From contig CM054118.1 in assembly GCA_028673005.1 (NCBI GenBank), forward strand, positions 7,959,082 to 8,023,081: a stretch of DNA of 64,000 nt, written 5' to 3'. This document shows positions 32,472-43,303 of the stretch, one piece after another. A program made the position numbers and the translations under genes. The notes under the pieces were generated by a model. It saw only the letters and a list, made by a program, of their open reading frames with translations. It was not told where the DNA came from and ran no database searches. The DNA is from Tanypteryx hageni. Taxonomy: Eukaryota; Arthropoda; Insecta; Odonata; Petaluridae. Positions within the stretch are counted from its first letter, which is position 1, and the number at the start of each line of letters is the position of its first letter.

Positions 32472-32482
32472 TCTCTATCTCG
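32355..32482 (+). repeat. (CT)n / CCCTCTCT tract
   Basis: Near-continuous CT dinucleotides with CCCTCT interruptions. The minus-strand frame across it (Arg-Glu repeats) is an artefact. Confidence 0.95.
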
Positions 32483-33957
32483 AGAAATGCTCTTCTTCAT
32501 GAAAAATTAATTACGGCAATATGACTCTAGGTTACAGTTGGCTGGTTACCGGTGATTCCATGATAATTGTTGACAGCCCAAAGCAACGCAAATGCACGAT
32601 TTGATAATACTCTATTATATGCGAAAAATCTAAATAATATTCTTACTTGTTCGAAACGTATTCGAGGGCCCAAATCCTTAGACTGTTGATTTTTATCCAA
32701 GCCGACACATTTCCTGGCCTATTATATGCACTTGCTTTGACTCAAACTGGAATGAAGAGACAACTTTATAAATATTTCAATGCTAAAACGGCAATTGTTC
32801 TCAAATTCTCCATGATACTTCATGAAAAATGTAGATTTTTATTTAAAATATGCATTTAACATGACTGTGAAATTGCAAACATATATTTATATCACGCAAG
32901 ATTTTTTGTCTTTTAAAGCCAACTAAATTAAAGCACGTCAATGAAGCTCATAGTTTGATTTTAAATAAATAATATTTCAATGAAACAATTTTAATTGCAT
33001 GGTATTCTGTAATATTGATCTTCTGTCTTCTCTTGCTACTTTCAAAATTTATTCAACTAATTCATAGATAAAATTTTGTATGCAAAATTTGAGTCAAACA
33101 CGGCAATAAGAAGGTAATTCCAGATGCTTTAAAGAAGCCTTCTTCAGTGGTGATTTACCGAAACTAGATTCTTAGAAAGTGCTTTTTCTGGAATTAAAAA
33201 TGCCTAAGTTATAATAATGTATGCACTCCAGACGTGGCTTAGGTATTAAAATTATTCAGATCTTACAATGAAATTTTTAAAGATATATAACTGTCATCAA
33301 TTAAGTATGAAACAACCTGATGGAACGAGTGCCTTGTATCGTATTTGATATTTTACGTTTAAAACAAGTAAGGAAAGAGCTGGTGGAGTAGACAGTAAAT
33401 GGCAGATTTGTTATAAGAAAGTTTGATACGGACGGACCGAGAAACGAGACAGAATACAGATCTGATTGGTGAAAAACGAAGTCTCTAGCTGCTTGCGTTT
33501 AGGAGTTAGCACGTCAGACAGACTGACGGGCGGATCAAACGTATAAGCAAATTTTCTACACCACTAAAAATCAACTGTTTAAAAAATAACACGATATCTC
33601 TCTTCAAACGATGTTTTCAGGCTATTCTCCGTTCGGAGCTTCTACGAGAATCACACATGATGACTACCAAAGTAAACCAAAGTAGGACTAATTCTTTCAA
33701 TTTTGAAAAACATTCCAACCGCATCAACAGAACTTCAAACATTCAGAATAACTTGTCCCAAAACTTTAAGATCACAAAGTCTTGAATATTGCCACCGAAT
33801 ATTACGAAAATCGCGAATCCGCCACATTTTTCATCAGCGGAATAAAATCAACCATTAAGAAACCTCAAACTCAAAACCTCAGCATAAAACTTTTTTCGGG
33901 ATGGGAAAAAATAATAAATAAACATTAATCTGCCTCTTTTTCACAGAACTCCGCATA
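32483..33957. other. AT-rich stretch, no gene recognised
   Basis: No domain or repeat pair was noticed. A CG-containing piece at 33390-33560 and A-rich text at 33660-33900 are unassigned. Confidence 0.35.
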
Positions 33958-34076
33958 AAAGGATCGATCGTATGATTTAAACTTCGGGATTTCTCTTTTT
34001 GAGGAGAATTAACCGGAACGGGACCGTGATCCCGGAGCTATCAATCTCCCCAGCCGAAGTGCGTTTCATCGATTTT

Positions 34077-34082
<6 letters not shown>
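33958..34082. other. Short CpG-containing unique block beside the CT tract
   Basis: GGATCGATCGTATG, AACCGGAACGGGACCG and a GATCCCGGAGC stretch contrast with the AT-rich flank. Too short to interpret. Confidence 0.2.
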
Positions 34083-34166
<84 letters not shown>

Positions 34167-34190
34167 AACACACTATCTCTCTCTCTCGAA
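34083..34190 (+). repeat. (CT)n microsatellite
   Basis: About 40 CT units to 34163, then ACAAACACACTAT and a second short CT run. Confidence 0.95.
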
Positions 34191-35428
34191 GTAAAACTTT
34201 CCCTACTTCCTTCTGCAAACTATCTATTCCCTACGCAAAGTTCTGCGGAACTCCACCTTCGCCTCAGCACCCCACCCCGCCCTCTTCTTCCTGTCTTTTT
34301 CCTCCCTTCCTTCCTTGAGAGGTTCCTCACCCAGACGAATCCCTTTGTCACGCAAAGAGCTTATGCAATGAGGTCACATGCCCCTCCTACTCCTGGCTAG
34401 ATCCCTAGTAGTAGCAGGTCAGATCGGCTGGTGAAGTTTCACATCACGTAACGAAGGAGGGAACAAGATGAGGCCCCTCTCCCATCCTCCTGTTTCCCAA
34501 ACCTATCTCTCCGAATACTTATTCCTCACCTTTATCGTCATGTTCTACCTCCCCGGACGTTTCCCCCTCGCTCCCTCCTGACCTCATCTATCTTCTTTCT
34601 TGCCTCTTCTTCCTCCCCACTTATTCTTACTCAATTCGTTACTCTCGTGATTCCCTGTTCATACACCTATTTCATCTGATCAACCATGCATTTCTCTTGC
34701 ATTCGCCCTTGATTTTCATTTCACACTAGCTGAAAGTAACCGGCATTGATCGGGTTTTTAAGACAAGACAAAAAACTTTGAGTGATATTTGAGAATATAA
34801 CCAAGTAATGAAACCAAGTTAATCTTTATTGTAGTGCTTAATGGTATGCAATATTTCTTGTCTTCCAATCTTTTGCCAAAATGAATAAATCCTTTATTGA
34901 CAAATTTGGCGAATTTGTATTTTCATCAAATAATCACAATAAACAATCGATGGAACCACTTTTTAAAATACAGTTATTTCACTCGAATTGATTTCATATT
35001 ATGTGGTCATGAATATCAAAAACATTACAACCTTGGGAGGAAAGGAGGGAGGAAGAAGTTAAAGATTATATTTTGGTTGAAATTAAAGAATTGTTATGAA
35101 AATTTTCTTATTGTGCCTTAATATGTACCTTAAAAAGTTAATAACAAAACAAATATGAACGTAAAGAGCAAATGAGTAAACAAATATGAACGTGCGTTGC
35201 CATGCGTATCTTAATGGCGCTCAGCAATAAAAGAATCACGTAATAAATGAAAATAAATATTTTTGACCTTTCACATAAAATATTTCGGTGTAAAAATTAG
35301 CGCATTCAGCTAATTTTAGTTGTTGTATTGTTTATTCAAAATTTGGTATCTGCAGCTATTTGACTATATTTTGCACGAACCAACAAATTCTACAAAATAT
35401 ATAATAGATTTATAGAACATTTAATTTT
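34191..35428. other. C/T-rich then AT-rich sequence
   Basis: Pyrimidine-rich up to about 34730, AT-rich afterwards. The TTTGTGT/AAATATGAACGT wording at 35150-35195 contains a 15-bp direct repeat (ACAAATATGAACGT). No gene was noticed. Confidence 0.4.
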
Positions 35429-35770
35429 CTCTCTCTCCCTCTCTGTCCTTTCTTTCTTCCTCTCTCTCTCTCAAATTAAAGCATTCAAAGCACGCTTTCC
35501 TTACGCATATAGTTTAAGGATTAAGGCAATAATACAATCTCAAGGTTTAACAATGACACGGACAGCAAGGCAACGATTCGTTAAAAAGCTAAAAAATTTC
35601 AAATAAATATGTTTTGAATTTGAGCGATTTTGTATCGTAGGTAACATGCGACAAAAAGAATAAAACACGTTTTTTTTCCTTTAAAACAGTACAGGTTTGA
35701 AGATCGTAGGTCAATTCTTTCTAATTTTAATTTGCAATAGATTAAAAGCCTGTAAGTCAAAAAATCTATT
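35429..35770 (+). repeat. Repeat D, copy 1
   Basis: A CT tract followed by AAGCATTCAAAGCACGCTTT, CCTTACGCATATAG, TTAAAAAGCTAAAAA, then GTCAATTCTTTCTAATTTTA and AAAGCCTGTAAG. It aligns in the same order and orientation with 44810-45135. No frame is conserved between the copies, so it is non-coding. Confidence 0.7.
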
Positions 35771-35814
35771 TTTACGTATTATCTTATGGGAAATGGCATC
35801 CTCTCCACTTCCCT

Positions 35815-35970
35815 CTCCCCTCAAAAATCGAAATTCTGGCCCCAAGGTGTGCATCCTTATGGTCCCATTAGTAAGTGTACCAAGTTTTAAGTCTCTAAGT
35901 TTCTTGGTTTTGGAGTTACAGCGTTAACAAATAAACAAACACACACAGAGACACATTTTATTTTATTTAT
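35815..35970 (+). repeat. Interspersed-repeat tail
   Basis: GTGTACCAAGTTTTAAGTC, TTGGTTTTGGAGTTACAGCG, then ACAAACACACACAGAGACAC and a T-rich end. This is the style of the 3' ends of RTE-like and related non-LTR elements in arthropods. There is no coding sequence. Confidence 0.45.
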
Positions 35971-35998
35971 ATATGATTTATATGATGATGATGTAGTC

Positions 35999-36319
35999 AA
36001 CTGGTGCCCAAAATCTTCTGTTCGAGGGTCACATAACTCATTGCTGCACTCTTCGCGGGCCACACTCAGTCGAAAATTGAGTTGAAGAATAATTTAAAGA
36101 AACTAAAGGGTTTATTTTTGGGTCAACATTACCTGATTTGTTTTAAACTTAGTTATATACTATAATAATATGAGGTTAAAGGAAAATAGATTGTTTTTAT
36201 AATTTTCTATTAGCGTTTTACGCTACATTGCGTCCGTTAATTGTAAGACTCATGGCGGGTTGTAGGAAGACACTCGACGGCCTGGATGTGGCCCGAGGGC
36301 CGTAGTTTGGGCACTACTG
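35999..36319. mobile_element. hAT-type MITE, degraded
   Basis: The ends are AACTGGTGCCCAAAA and, reversed, CAGTAGTGCCCAAACTACGG, with GCGGGCCACACT and GGCCCGAGGGCC blocks near the ends as in the other family members at 29390, 52406 and 53863. The 8-bp flanks (ATGTAGTC and TGACATAC) do not match, so the duplication has decayed or the ends are off by a few bases. About 321 bp, non-coding. Confidence 0.7.
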
Positions 36320-36735
36320 TGACATACACAGTATATAGAGAAAGTAATATGATGTTGAAAAAATTCTACTTCGATAATTTTGTTGATGTGCACGTTACCC
36401 TTTGTCCTAAAGATTGTTTTTTATGCAATTCATTTTGTTTAATTGCAATAAATAACTGCTCTCATGTCATCTTATTCATCTCCTTATTTCTTTCTCCATT
36501 TCTTCCTCAGCTTCTCTTTCCTTCTTTCCTTCCTTTGTTCTCCATTCTTTTCCGCTGTTTCTCCTGCTCTTCTTCTTCGTCCTCTCCTCTTCTCCCATCT
36601 CCCTCTTCTTTGAATTCTATCACTACATATTTTTTAATTCATCTCTCGATCTTCGCCTATATTTCTTAAACTCATCCAAAATATATTGGTGCCTAATTCG
36701 TAGAGGTCGCTCGGCGCCAAAGTTGTAACTACAGA
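36320..36735. other. T/C-rich gap between two hAT MITEs
   Basis: Pyrimidine-rich from 36470 to 36620. No gene was noticed. The last 8 bases (36728-36735) are the left target duplication of the next MITE. Confidence 0.4.
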
Positions 36736-37017
36736 CAATGGCGGAACTAGGTCGGAGCAGACGGGGCCGTGCCCAGGGGCCAGGATCCTCTGAGGGGCCC
36801 GGTCCGCTATAATTAGCAAATTCAGTAACATGGGCAAACCTATGATAATGGCTTTAATATACGAGGGTATAGAAATAGTTTGCAATAACGAGTCGTCAGC
36901 ACAAAGTTGTCAAAATCAGTACGGTACTGAACATATCGGTACGGATTGTCACCTTAGTTAAGAGGGGTCCGCCCATTTTCCTAGCCACGCGGCCCGTTGC
37001 CTATTGTTCCGTCACTG
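36736..37017. mobile_element. hAT-type MITE with perfect 8-bp TSD ACTACAGA
   Basis: The flanks ACTACAGA at 36728-36735 and 37018-37025 are identical. The ends are CAATGGCGGAACTAGG and, reversed, CAGTGACGGAACAATAGG, with GGGGCC-rich subterminal sequence. The end wording differs from the other hAT MITEs here (CAGTGRCGGAAC rather than CAGTGGTGCCC), so it belongs to another subfamily. 282 bp, non-coding. Confidence 0.85.
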
Positions 37018-37025
37018 ACTACAGA

Positions 37026-38349
37026 CAATAAAGAGCATAGGTTTGGAATACGGTGGGCTACAAAATACGCTTTAATGGCCCTCCATCTCGGACTCGATGT
37101 GAAAGGATAATAACGATATTCGTTTATGGCGTAGGTATGAAGCAATATTATCCTCCAGTACAGGTTTTCGGAGACTTGGAAATTAATTACGTAGCTAGAA
37201 AATTCTGATTTTCTATCTGTTCCAAGTTCTTTTTATAAAATTCCCTTTTGCTTTAACTTTTTTATATGATACTTTCTTACTGCACTAAATTGTTTCCTTT
37301 TCCGTTTCTTTATGGAAATAAGTATACACTCGCATAACAGGTCAGTATTCAAAAATAGACAGCAGTCTCGGTACTCGTTGTATCATATCTAGTTTTAAAT
37401 GTGATTTGTCAATTTTAGAGACTTTTATAAAGATCAACGCTCTTATATCTAAGTTTATTTCTAACTTAAAGTACAAAAACATTTTGAAGATCAAGCCCGT
37501 GGGCTATTATTATTCAGCGTTCCAGGTTAATATTGAAAAGGTTAAATGTATTTTAAAGGTTAATACGGTAGGCCCTCAACAAACAGTGATCTAACGTCCT
37601 TGGAAATCATCACGAAAAGCGAAATTCACGAAGTGCTACGACCACACTGATAACTTATTGACAGCTATAACTTACGCATGACGCCGCCGATTAAATCCGA
37701 GAATAGTGTAGTTTATATGAGCGAATTTCAAGTCGATGCACATAGAAATCTCCCACGAATAATTAAAACAACGAATGTTAACGGTTAACTATATTTGATT
37801 GGACATCAGAATCTCTATTAAGTCCTTCTATTAGCAAAAATAAACTGTTACTGCAGAAATATAACACATATTGTTGCTCTCGACGTTTCATTATAGAAAT
37901 ACCAATGCACAAAGCCTACAAAAATCTATTTTTCAAGTTATATGAAGCTATTTGAATTACTTTATTATCCAATTTACGTAAAGAATCATTCTGTGGGTCA
38001 TACAAGTATTTGTAATTAACGCGAATAACTCGATAATGACGTTCAATTATAACAAATCAGTCAACAGATGGCGCAAAGGCTTTAAGATATTAGAAGTGTC
38101 ATTGTCTAAGAAATAAGTGAGGGGTGGTTTAGTATACCTTTCCAATCTTGTTATGACTACTGGAGAATTTTAAAGCTTCATTTTTATGGCTTGTGGTATT
38201 TTTAATGTAACAGATTGTTTAATCAAACTAGTAAATAGCATGTTAAATTATAATAATTATTCATTTGCATAAAATCATAGAATAAGTATATATACCGTCT
38301 TTACTCATTTTACAAGGATTTTGCAATTTCTGATACATAAAACCAGTTC
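37026..38349. other. AT-rich stretch, nothing recognised
   Basis: No protein motif, repeat pair or palindrome was noticed. Confidence 0.35.
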
Positions 38350-38515
38350 TTGCGTTTCATCCCAAGTCTTTCACGCGCGAGACGTTTAACCAAATGACGT
38401 TTCACTCAATGGCGTTTCACCCTCGAGACGTTTCACCCATGACTTTTCACCAATAGGTTTTTCACACACTAGTTAGTTCACCCATCAGATGTTTTCCCCA
38501 ACGCGATGTTTCATC
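38350..38515 (+). repeat. Degenerate minisatellite, ~15-bp unit with core CGTTTCACCCA
   Basis: About ten consecutive units, each built on (GA)CGTTTCACCCA with variants such as CGTTTAACCAA, CGTTTCACTCA, TTTTTCACACA and TTTTCCCCAACG. Unit length varies from 14 to 19. Confidence 0.85.
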
Positions 38516-38736
38516 TATACTGTTGCTAGAATGTTATTTATATTCAAATGCATTCTATGGCGTCTAGGGGATAAAAGTTTGTTGACTTGATTTCCTTATT
38601 GCAATTGTCCATATTATTTTAGTTGTAGCTTATTTATTAAATCCAAAATGTTTTCTTTCTATCTATAAATTTAATTTCGTAACGACGAGTGTTGAGTGTC
38701 GTTTGCTACCTGAGAAGCGAAATTTGTCCTTTATGT

Positions 38737-38807
38737 CAGTGGTTCCCGACCTTTTCGCATCCCTGCGCACCCTTTTTAGTCCGAGGATCCCAAGTTGAGA
38801 ACCGCTG
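38737..38807. mobile_element. 71-bp hAT-like fossil
   Basis: It begins CAGTGGTTCCCGACC and ends, reversed, CAGCGGTTCTCAACTTGGG, the well-known wording of hAT ends. The flanking 8-mers CTTTATGT and CTCTATCT agree at six of eight positions, suggesting a decayed target duplication. Its right part is included in the tandem repeat that follows. Confidence 0.6.
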
Positions 38808-39262
38808 CTCTATCTCAAAGTCTATCGCCGTCCCTCTTTCTTAATGCTGGTAAATGACCGGATTAAATTGGGAACTTTTGATATTTTGAACATGGCTTAC
38901 GTACTCGCAGTACGTACGTACGTCCCTTTCCCGAGTTGGCTTCTCAATCTTTTCGCTACTGTTGGGAACCGCTGCCCTATCTCAAGGTCTATCTCGGCCC
39001 CACCTTCGGGCTGTCTTAATGCGGGTAAATGCACGAATTACATAGGGATCTTTTGAAATTTTTAACACAGCTTACGGACTCGCAGTGCTACCTCGGTCAG
39101 ATCCTTTTCTCGAAGTTTGCTTTCCAACATTTTCGCCGCCACCGACCCCTCATAGCCCGGGGATCCCATGTTGGGAACCGCTGACTACCTCAAGTTTTAT
39201 CTCCGCCCCTCTTCCCCCTCCCTCCTTTCTCTCTCTCTTCCCCCCTCTCCCTCCGTTAATAC
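38737..39262 (+). repeat. Three diverged tandem units (167 and 209 bp) containing hAT ends
   Basis: GAACCGCTG recurs at 38799, 38966 and 39175. After each comes CTATCTCAA-like text and CTTAATGC-GG-TAAATG (first two units), and before the second and third comes TT(C/T)TCAA.CTTTTCGC or TTCCAACATTTTCGCC and GTTGG. The third unit runs into a CT tract. Confidence 0.8.
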
Positions 39263-39359
39263 GCGGCCACATGAAAAGTTAAATAAATAAAACGTGAAAT
39301 AATTGAATTATTCTTTTAAAATACATACAAGTAATCAATAATAAAAAAATTAACGTATG
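39263..39359. other. AT-rich gap before the Tigger end
   Basis: Nothing recognised. Confidence 0.4.
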
Positions 39360-40185
39360 CAGTAGAATCTCGAATTTCCGTCAGGGTTCGGGACCAAGAG
39401 GATAATGGCTTTGAGAAATAGACGGATAATAGAGAGAGATAGATGGATAGAGAGATAGATAGAATATCGGTTTGGTTGGATCATCGTCAGTTTTGCATTC
39501 ATAGCAAGGGCCTCCTGTATTATAATTGGCCCTATTAGAGGAATTCCTTTACTCCGTTGTTGAACGAAACACCAAAACATTGCGATATCAAGTTGGTTGT
39601 GAGTGGCACATTTCATCTTTATCCTTCGAGTTACTATTCTATAGTTCACTTCCATTTTGCTTACCGAGTCCTCAATTTTGTCACCATCTCGCTACAAATC
39701 GTTAATGGTCGTTCTTGCAACACCGTAAATTTCTGTTAAACTGGAAGTACTTTCGCCTTTCCTTAAACATCGAAGGATTTCACACTTTTTTATTAAGTCC
39801 AAAAAGATACGCGTCTCCGTTTTTCCGCCATTTTATGTAGGGCATATGAATTTACCATACAGGTTGATCTTTCAAAATTATCAGAAAATTTTAAGTGACA
39901 AACGGAAACAGTAGGGGATGTTAGTTCCGAGAATTTTGTGTGTTTGTGACAACGTATGGTGTTGATTCCGAGAATCATTAGCGAGAAGTGAAAACGATTT
40001 TTTTCTAGGAATGGCTGAAATAATGCCCTATACAAGTAAACATTACATAACAGAAATGTTACATGGACGAATGTAGTCCTTAGTACTATGAATGTATGTT
40101 CAAACTTTGAAACAAAAAATCTAGCGGAATAACGTTTAACAGAAAGTAATGGATAAAAGGGTGACAGATAATCGAAGTTCTACTG
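39360..40185 (-). mobile_element. Pogo/Tigger-type transposon, internally deleted
   Basis: The left end CAGTAGAATCTCGAATTTCC and the reversed right end CAGTAGAACTTCGATTATC are matching terminal inverted repeats, and the interior begins GTCAGGGTTCGGGACC at the left. The wording CAGTAGAACCTCGATTATCCG is typical of Tigger/Jerky-type elements. The right end is followed by TA (40186-40187); on the left the expected TA is TG. Only a DNA-binding-domain remnant of the transposase is present (minus strand); the DDE catalytic part is missing. Total about 826 bp. Confidence 0.8.
39470..39815 (-). pseudogene. Tigger/Jerky transposase N-terminal DNA-binding domain (fragment)
   Basis: The minus strand encodes IKKCEILRCLRKGESTSSL, TEIYGVARTTINDL, a stop, then DGDKIEDSVSKM, KMKCATHNQLDIAMFWCFVQ and QRSKGIPLIGPIIIQEALAM. 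These are the psq-like helix-turn-helix and the CENP-B-type HTH (the FxxQRSKGxPISGPxIxEKA motif) of pogo-superfamily transposases, which bind the terminal repeats. The frame stops being recognisable about 110 residues in, and the DDE domain that should follow is deleted, the left terminal repeat being reached within about 100 bases. One in-frame stop is present between the two HTH units. There is no evidence for expression. Confidence 0.8.
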
Positions 40186-40187
40186 TA

Positions 40188-40764
40188 CACAGGGTGTGAG
40201 GAACATGGCGCACACTAACAACGGGGATAGGTGGAAAACCTCAAAACTAAGCAAAATGTTTAAGGAACAAATTCTCTAAAATGAATAGGTACCGAGACAT
40301 CATGGTAAGAAGGAACTGTCAATTGGGGCAAGCATGTAGTCATGCTGTGAGAAGACCAAGGATCACAAGACGTCACGTGTGGCACAGGAAAGACAAAGAT
40401 AACGCACTGCAATACCACGGACGACAGTGATCAACACTCGGCGAGCAGTATGCAGACCTATTGTCCTACTGTGCAGTCGTTCCATGGTAGTATGACGTCA
40501 GAACGGAAAAGGAAATGATACACGTTACACGAATACTATGAAATGTACTTGATCTTTGGCTTATGTAGAAAGGTATCCAGCACGCAGCCATTCTGACAAA
40601 AATGTGTTTTTCCGGATGGATCAGCGAATGAGAGAGACTGGCAACGTCCTACCATATCTCGCTGACTATTCATTCTAGAGAATTTGTTCCTTATACATTT
40701 TGCTTAGTTTTAGGTTTTCTACTCATCCGCATTGTTAGTGTGTGCCATTTTCCCACACCCTATA
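40188..40764. mobile_element. Mariner-type MITE with ~105-bp inverted repeats, TA-flanked
   Basis: Left about 40188-40300 and reversed right about 40655-40764 align over roughly 105 bases (AGGGTGTG, TGGC.CACACTAACAA, AAAACCT, ACTAAGCAAAATGT, AAGGAACAAATTCTCT, AATGAATAG). TA lies at both boundaries (40186-40187 and 40765-40766). The interior contains an N-terminal transposase remnant on the plus strand. The left TA is the same TA that closes the Tigger element, so it inserted exactly at that junction. 577 bp. Confidence 0.85.
40531..40678 (+). pseudogene. DUF4817-like N-terminal domain of a mariner-type transposase (fragment)
   Basis: The plus strand reads EYYEMYLIFG (40531-40560), shifts frame, and continues VERYPARSHSDKNVFFRMDQ and RMRETGNVLP to a stop at 40676-40678 inside the right terminal repeat. 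This is the same domain as in the relic at 1665-2604 (ERYPQRRHP..RRLRETG). The helix-turn-helix middle part and the DDD catalytic domain are absent. The MITE is therefore an internal deletion product of a full-length mariner-type element rather than an unrelated inverted repeat. Confidence 0.75.
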
Positions 40765-40766
40765 TA

Positions 40767-42029
40767 ACTATTTTTTATTGATTTCTTTGCAAGCAAAGCT
40801 GTAAGGGGCATCCTAGTGGTTAATGATGTTTGACAGAATATGAAAAATACTATATTAACGTTAGAGGAGCATAGAATTAGGATGGATAAAAGTTAAAGTA
40901 TAAGATATAATATATTTTAAAATATGTAGATTTTAAATTAAATTAATTTAAATATTAAAGAATTAAGTTTAATTTATTTTTATTTATTTATTTAAATATG
41001 TTGTATTTAAGTAAATCCCATAAAGAACGCCATTCCATTTACGGGGCATACTTTTGCTTCTTGTAAATATCATTTGGCCAGCTGACTTTCAAGGCGACCT
41101 TAACCAACTAAATATCCTATGTAAATAGGGGAAAATTTTATATAAACAAAGAACATAACCCTGTAATGACAATGTAAATATAAAAAAGTTGCTCATTGGT
41201 ACTGTCTGATAGCCCTCAACGACATTTTGTAGCGCAATTACGGAAACGTTTTGAGTGAAGTCCCGACGTCGCCAGGCGTGCGCGTAATAGGCTGGCGACG
41301 GGTCCCAACGCCGATGGTTTAGGTTCATTTAATAGTTATTGCATGGTCTCTAGTTTTCCGTCATACATTTCCGGTTGTCGGTTTTTTCAGTCTTAACGTC
41401 ATCTAAATTTCAGATAGGCGTTTTAGGTATAGGTATTTTCTAAAATTTCACTGTTGGCTTAACAAATACATGGCCATCAGGCATTATATGCATGCGAGTA
41501 AATACGGCAAAAATGGATAATAAATGGGAAGCACTGTAAAATATAAACTATTACGACGATTTTGAATCCTTTTTTCGAACAAAAGGCATCGTTCAAGCCC
41601 TCTAGACAAGAAATTACACCAGCATACAAATCCGATAAAAGACTTTTACGCCGTAGATTCTTTAAACTTGTATTAAACTATAAGTAAAAGGCTTTGAGTG
41701 TGTGTATACATAAAATGATACCATTTCTGGGATAGTTATCATTATGTCGCAGAAGCCATACTAAAAAGACTCTTGGAAACTCGCTTAGGCGTGAAAACTT
41801 GTTGAAAATTCAAATTTATTAGCTCGAATCTTATGCATCCTTATCAACACCAGACAGTGCTCATGTGCAACAGCGATAAATCCACCCCGTAATGAAGAAC
41901 ATGCATAAAACAAACCTCTTCTTCTATTTCTGGATAGCGAGAAAAAATATGCGAGGGGAGAAAAACTGCGCAAAAAAATATCCAGACGCCACCAATCAAA
42001 CACACGCGCGCGCGGCAATTTTCTAAACC
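40767..42029. other. AT-rich stretch, no gene recognised
   Basis: The block 41215-41325 has more CpG than its flanks but no recognised domain. The minus-strand frames at 41089-41328 and 41785-42018 have no motif I know. Confidence 0.35.
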
Positions 42030-42337
42030 CTTCCTCCTCCTCCCCCTACTCCTCTCCCCTCCTCCTCTCCCCTCCTCCTCTCCCCTCCTCCTTCCCCTAC
42101 TCCTCTCCCCTCCTCCTCTCCCCTCCTCCTCTCCCCTCCTCCTCTACCCTCCTCCTCTCCCCTCCTCCTCTCCCCTCTTACTCTCCCCTCTTACTCTCCC
42201 CTCCTCCTCTCCCCTCCTCCTCCCCCTCCTCCTCTCCCCTCCTCCTCTCCCTTTCTCCTCCCCCCCTCCTCCTCTACCCTCCTTCCCCCTCCTCCTCCTC
42301 CCCCCTCCTCCTTCCCCCTCCTTCTCCCCATCCCCTA
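42030..42337 (+). repeat. Polypyrimidine minisatellite, 13-bp unit CCCCTCCTCCTCT
   Basis: About 20 units with small variants, all pyrimidine on the plus strand. It runs into TATCTTTTTTACAGGAGCC, so the junction at 42338-42352 looks like a polypyrimidine tract followed by a 3' splice acceptor AG, though no exon is recognised downstream. Confidence 0.9.
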
Positions 42338-43303
42338 TCTTTTTTACAGGAGCCACTTCCCCAACATCCCTCCGCAATATTTATGGGCCGTGACGTCACT
42401 CCACCCACAATATTTATGTACGCTCCACCCTGGGTATTCGGGCCCATTATTCAGCATTTTTCATCGTCTCCTTGACCTTGTTTTCAACACTCTTGGACCC
42501 GACAAACCATCCCCGCGTCATCAATTTTTCTCCCGCACATCAATTTCCCTACCTCATCCTTATTCATTTCACTTCCTCGCTGTTTACTGTGTCGACCCTA
42601 CGTCTCACGGCAACATTAATCCGAAAGGTCTTTTCTCTCTCTCTCCCTCTCTCTCATACACACTCCTTCTCTTCCTCTTTCACCCGTAAGCTATCAAAGG
42701 GCGTAAAAGGTTTAGATATAATCTGTTAGACGAGCGATGTTGGTGGCTCTCTATGTGTACGTTGATGAATGATTCCGTGACCCTTATAAAGAGGAAAAAA
42801 AATTTTCCTCACCCTGGAGCAAGGAAGATAGTGTGGTTTGGGGGAAGAGGTCGGGTCATGCTTCACGCTATATTTAGTTTCAAACTCGGAGAAGAAGTGT
42901 TGCGTCTTGTTTCTGGAATGAATATAGCAACCTATGATGTATATAAGACGATTTATAGTTTTTTCGGATCGATCATTTATGCTGGTATCTCCCACGTTGG
43001 CCACGGCAGAGCTGCGATCGAGCGTCGACGATGATGATGATACCTACTTTAAGGTGTTTCCCTGAGTCTACGTGACACCAGATCTCACCGAAAGAGATGT
43101 TTTCGAGAGAAGTTGATGAATGAATCGGGCGCTGCCGAATTTGCATGCGTAGAGGATCGTACAGTTAGATAACATCCAGGATAACTAAATTAAATTACTG
43201 ATAGTGCCATCGATTGCGCGTCATCAATTTAAGCAGGAAATTTTTAATTTTTATTATAACAAAACCTTATTTTTATTGAAGTGATAAATTGTCCTGATTC
43301 TGA
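42338..43303. other. Unique sequence with one CRE palindrome
   Basis: The start has two CNCAATATTTATG words (42372-42386 and 42406-42420) around TGACGTCA (42391-42398). Later comes a short CT run (42630-42655). The frames at 42390-42729 and 42753-43034 have no known domain. Confidence 0.35.

Noticed and set aside
33120..33165. CTGAAGAAGGC-like motif on the minus strand as another PLE end
   Set aside because: The GAAA/CGAAAC partner lies on the wrong side and no stem can be drawn.
38350..39262. CRISPR-like array (repeats with variable spacing)
   Set aside because: Units are degenerate and contiguous without unique spacers of constant length, and the DNA is eukaryotic.
42144..42377. 77-residue Gly/Arg/Glu frame on the minus strand
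   Set aside because: It is the reverse of the 13-bp pyrimidine minisatellite.
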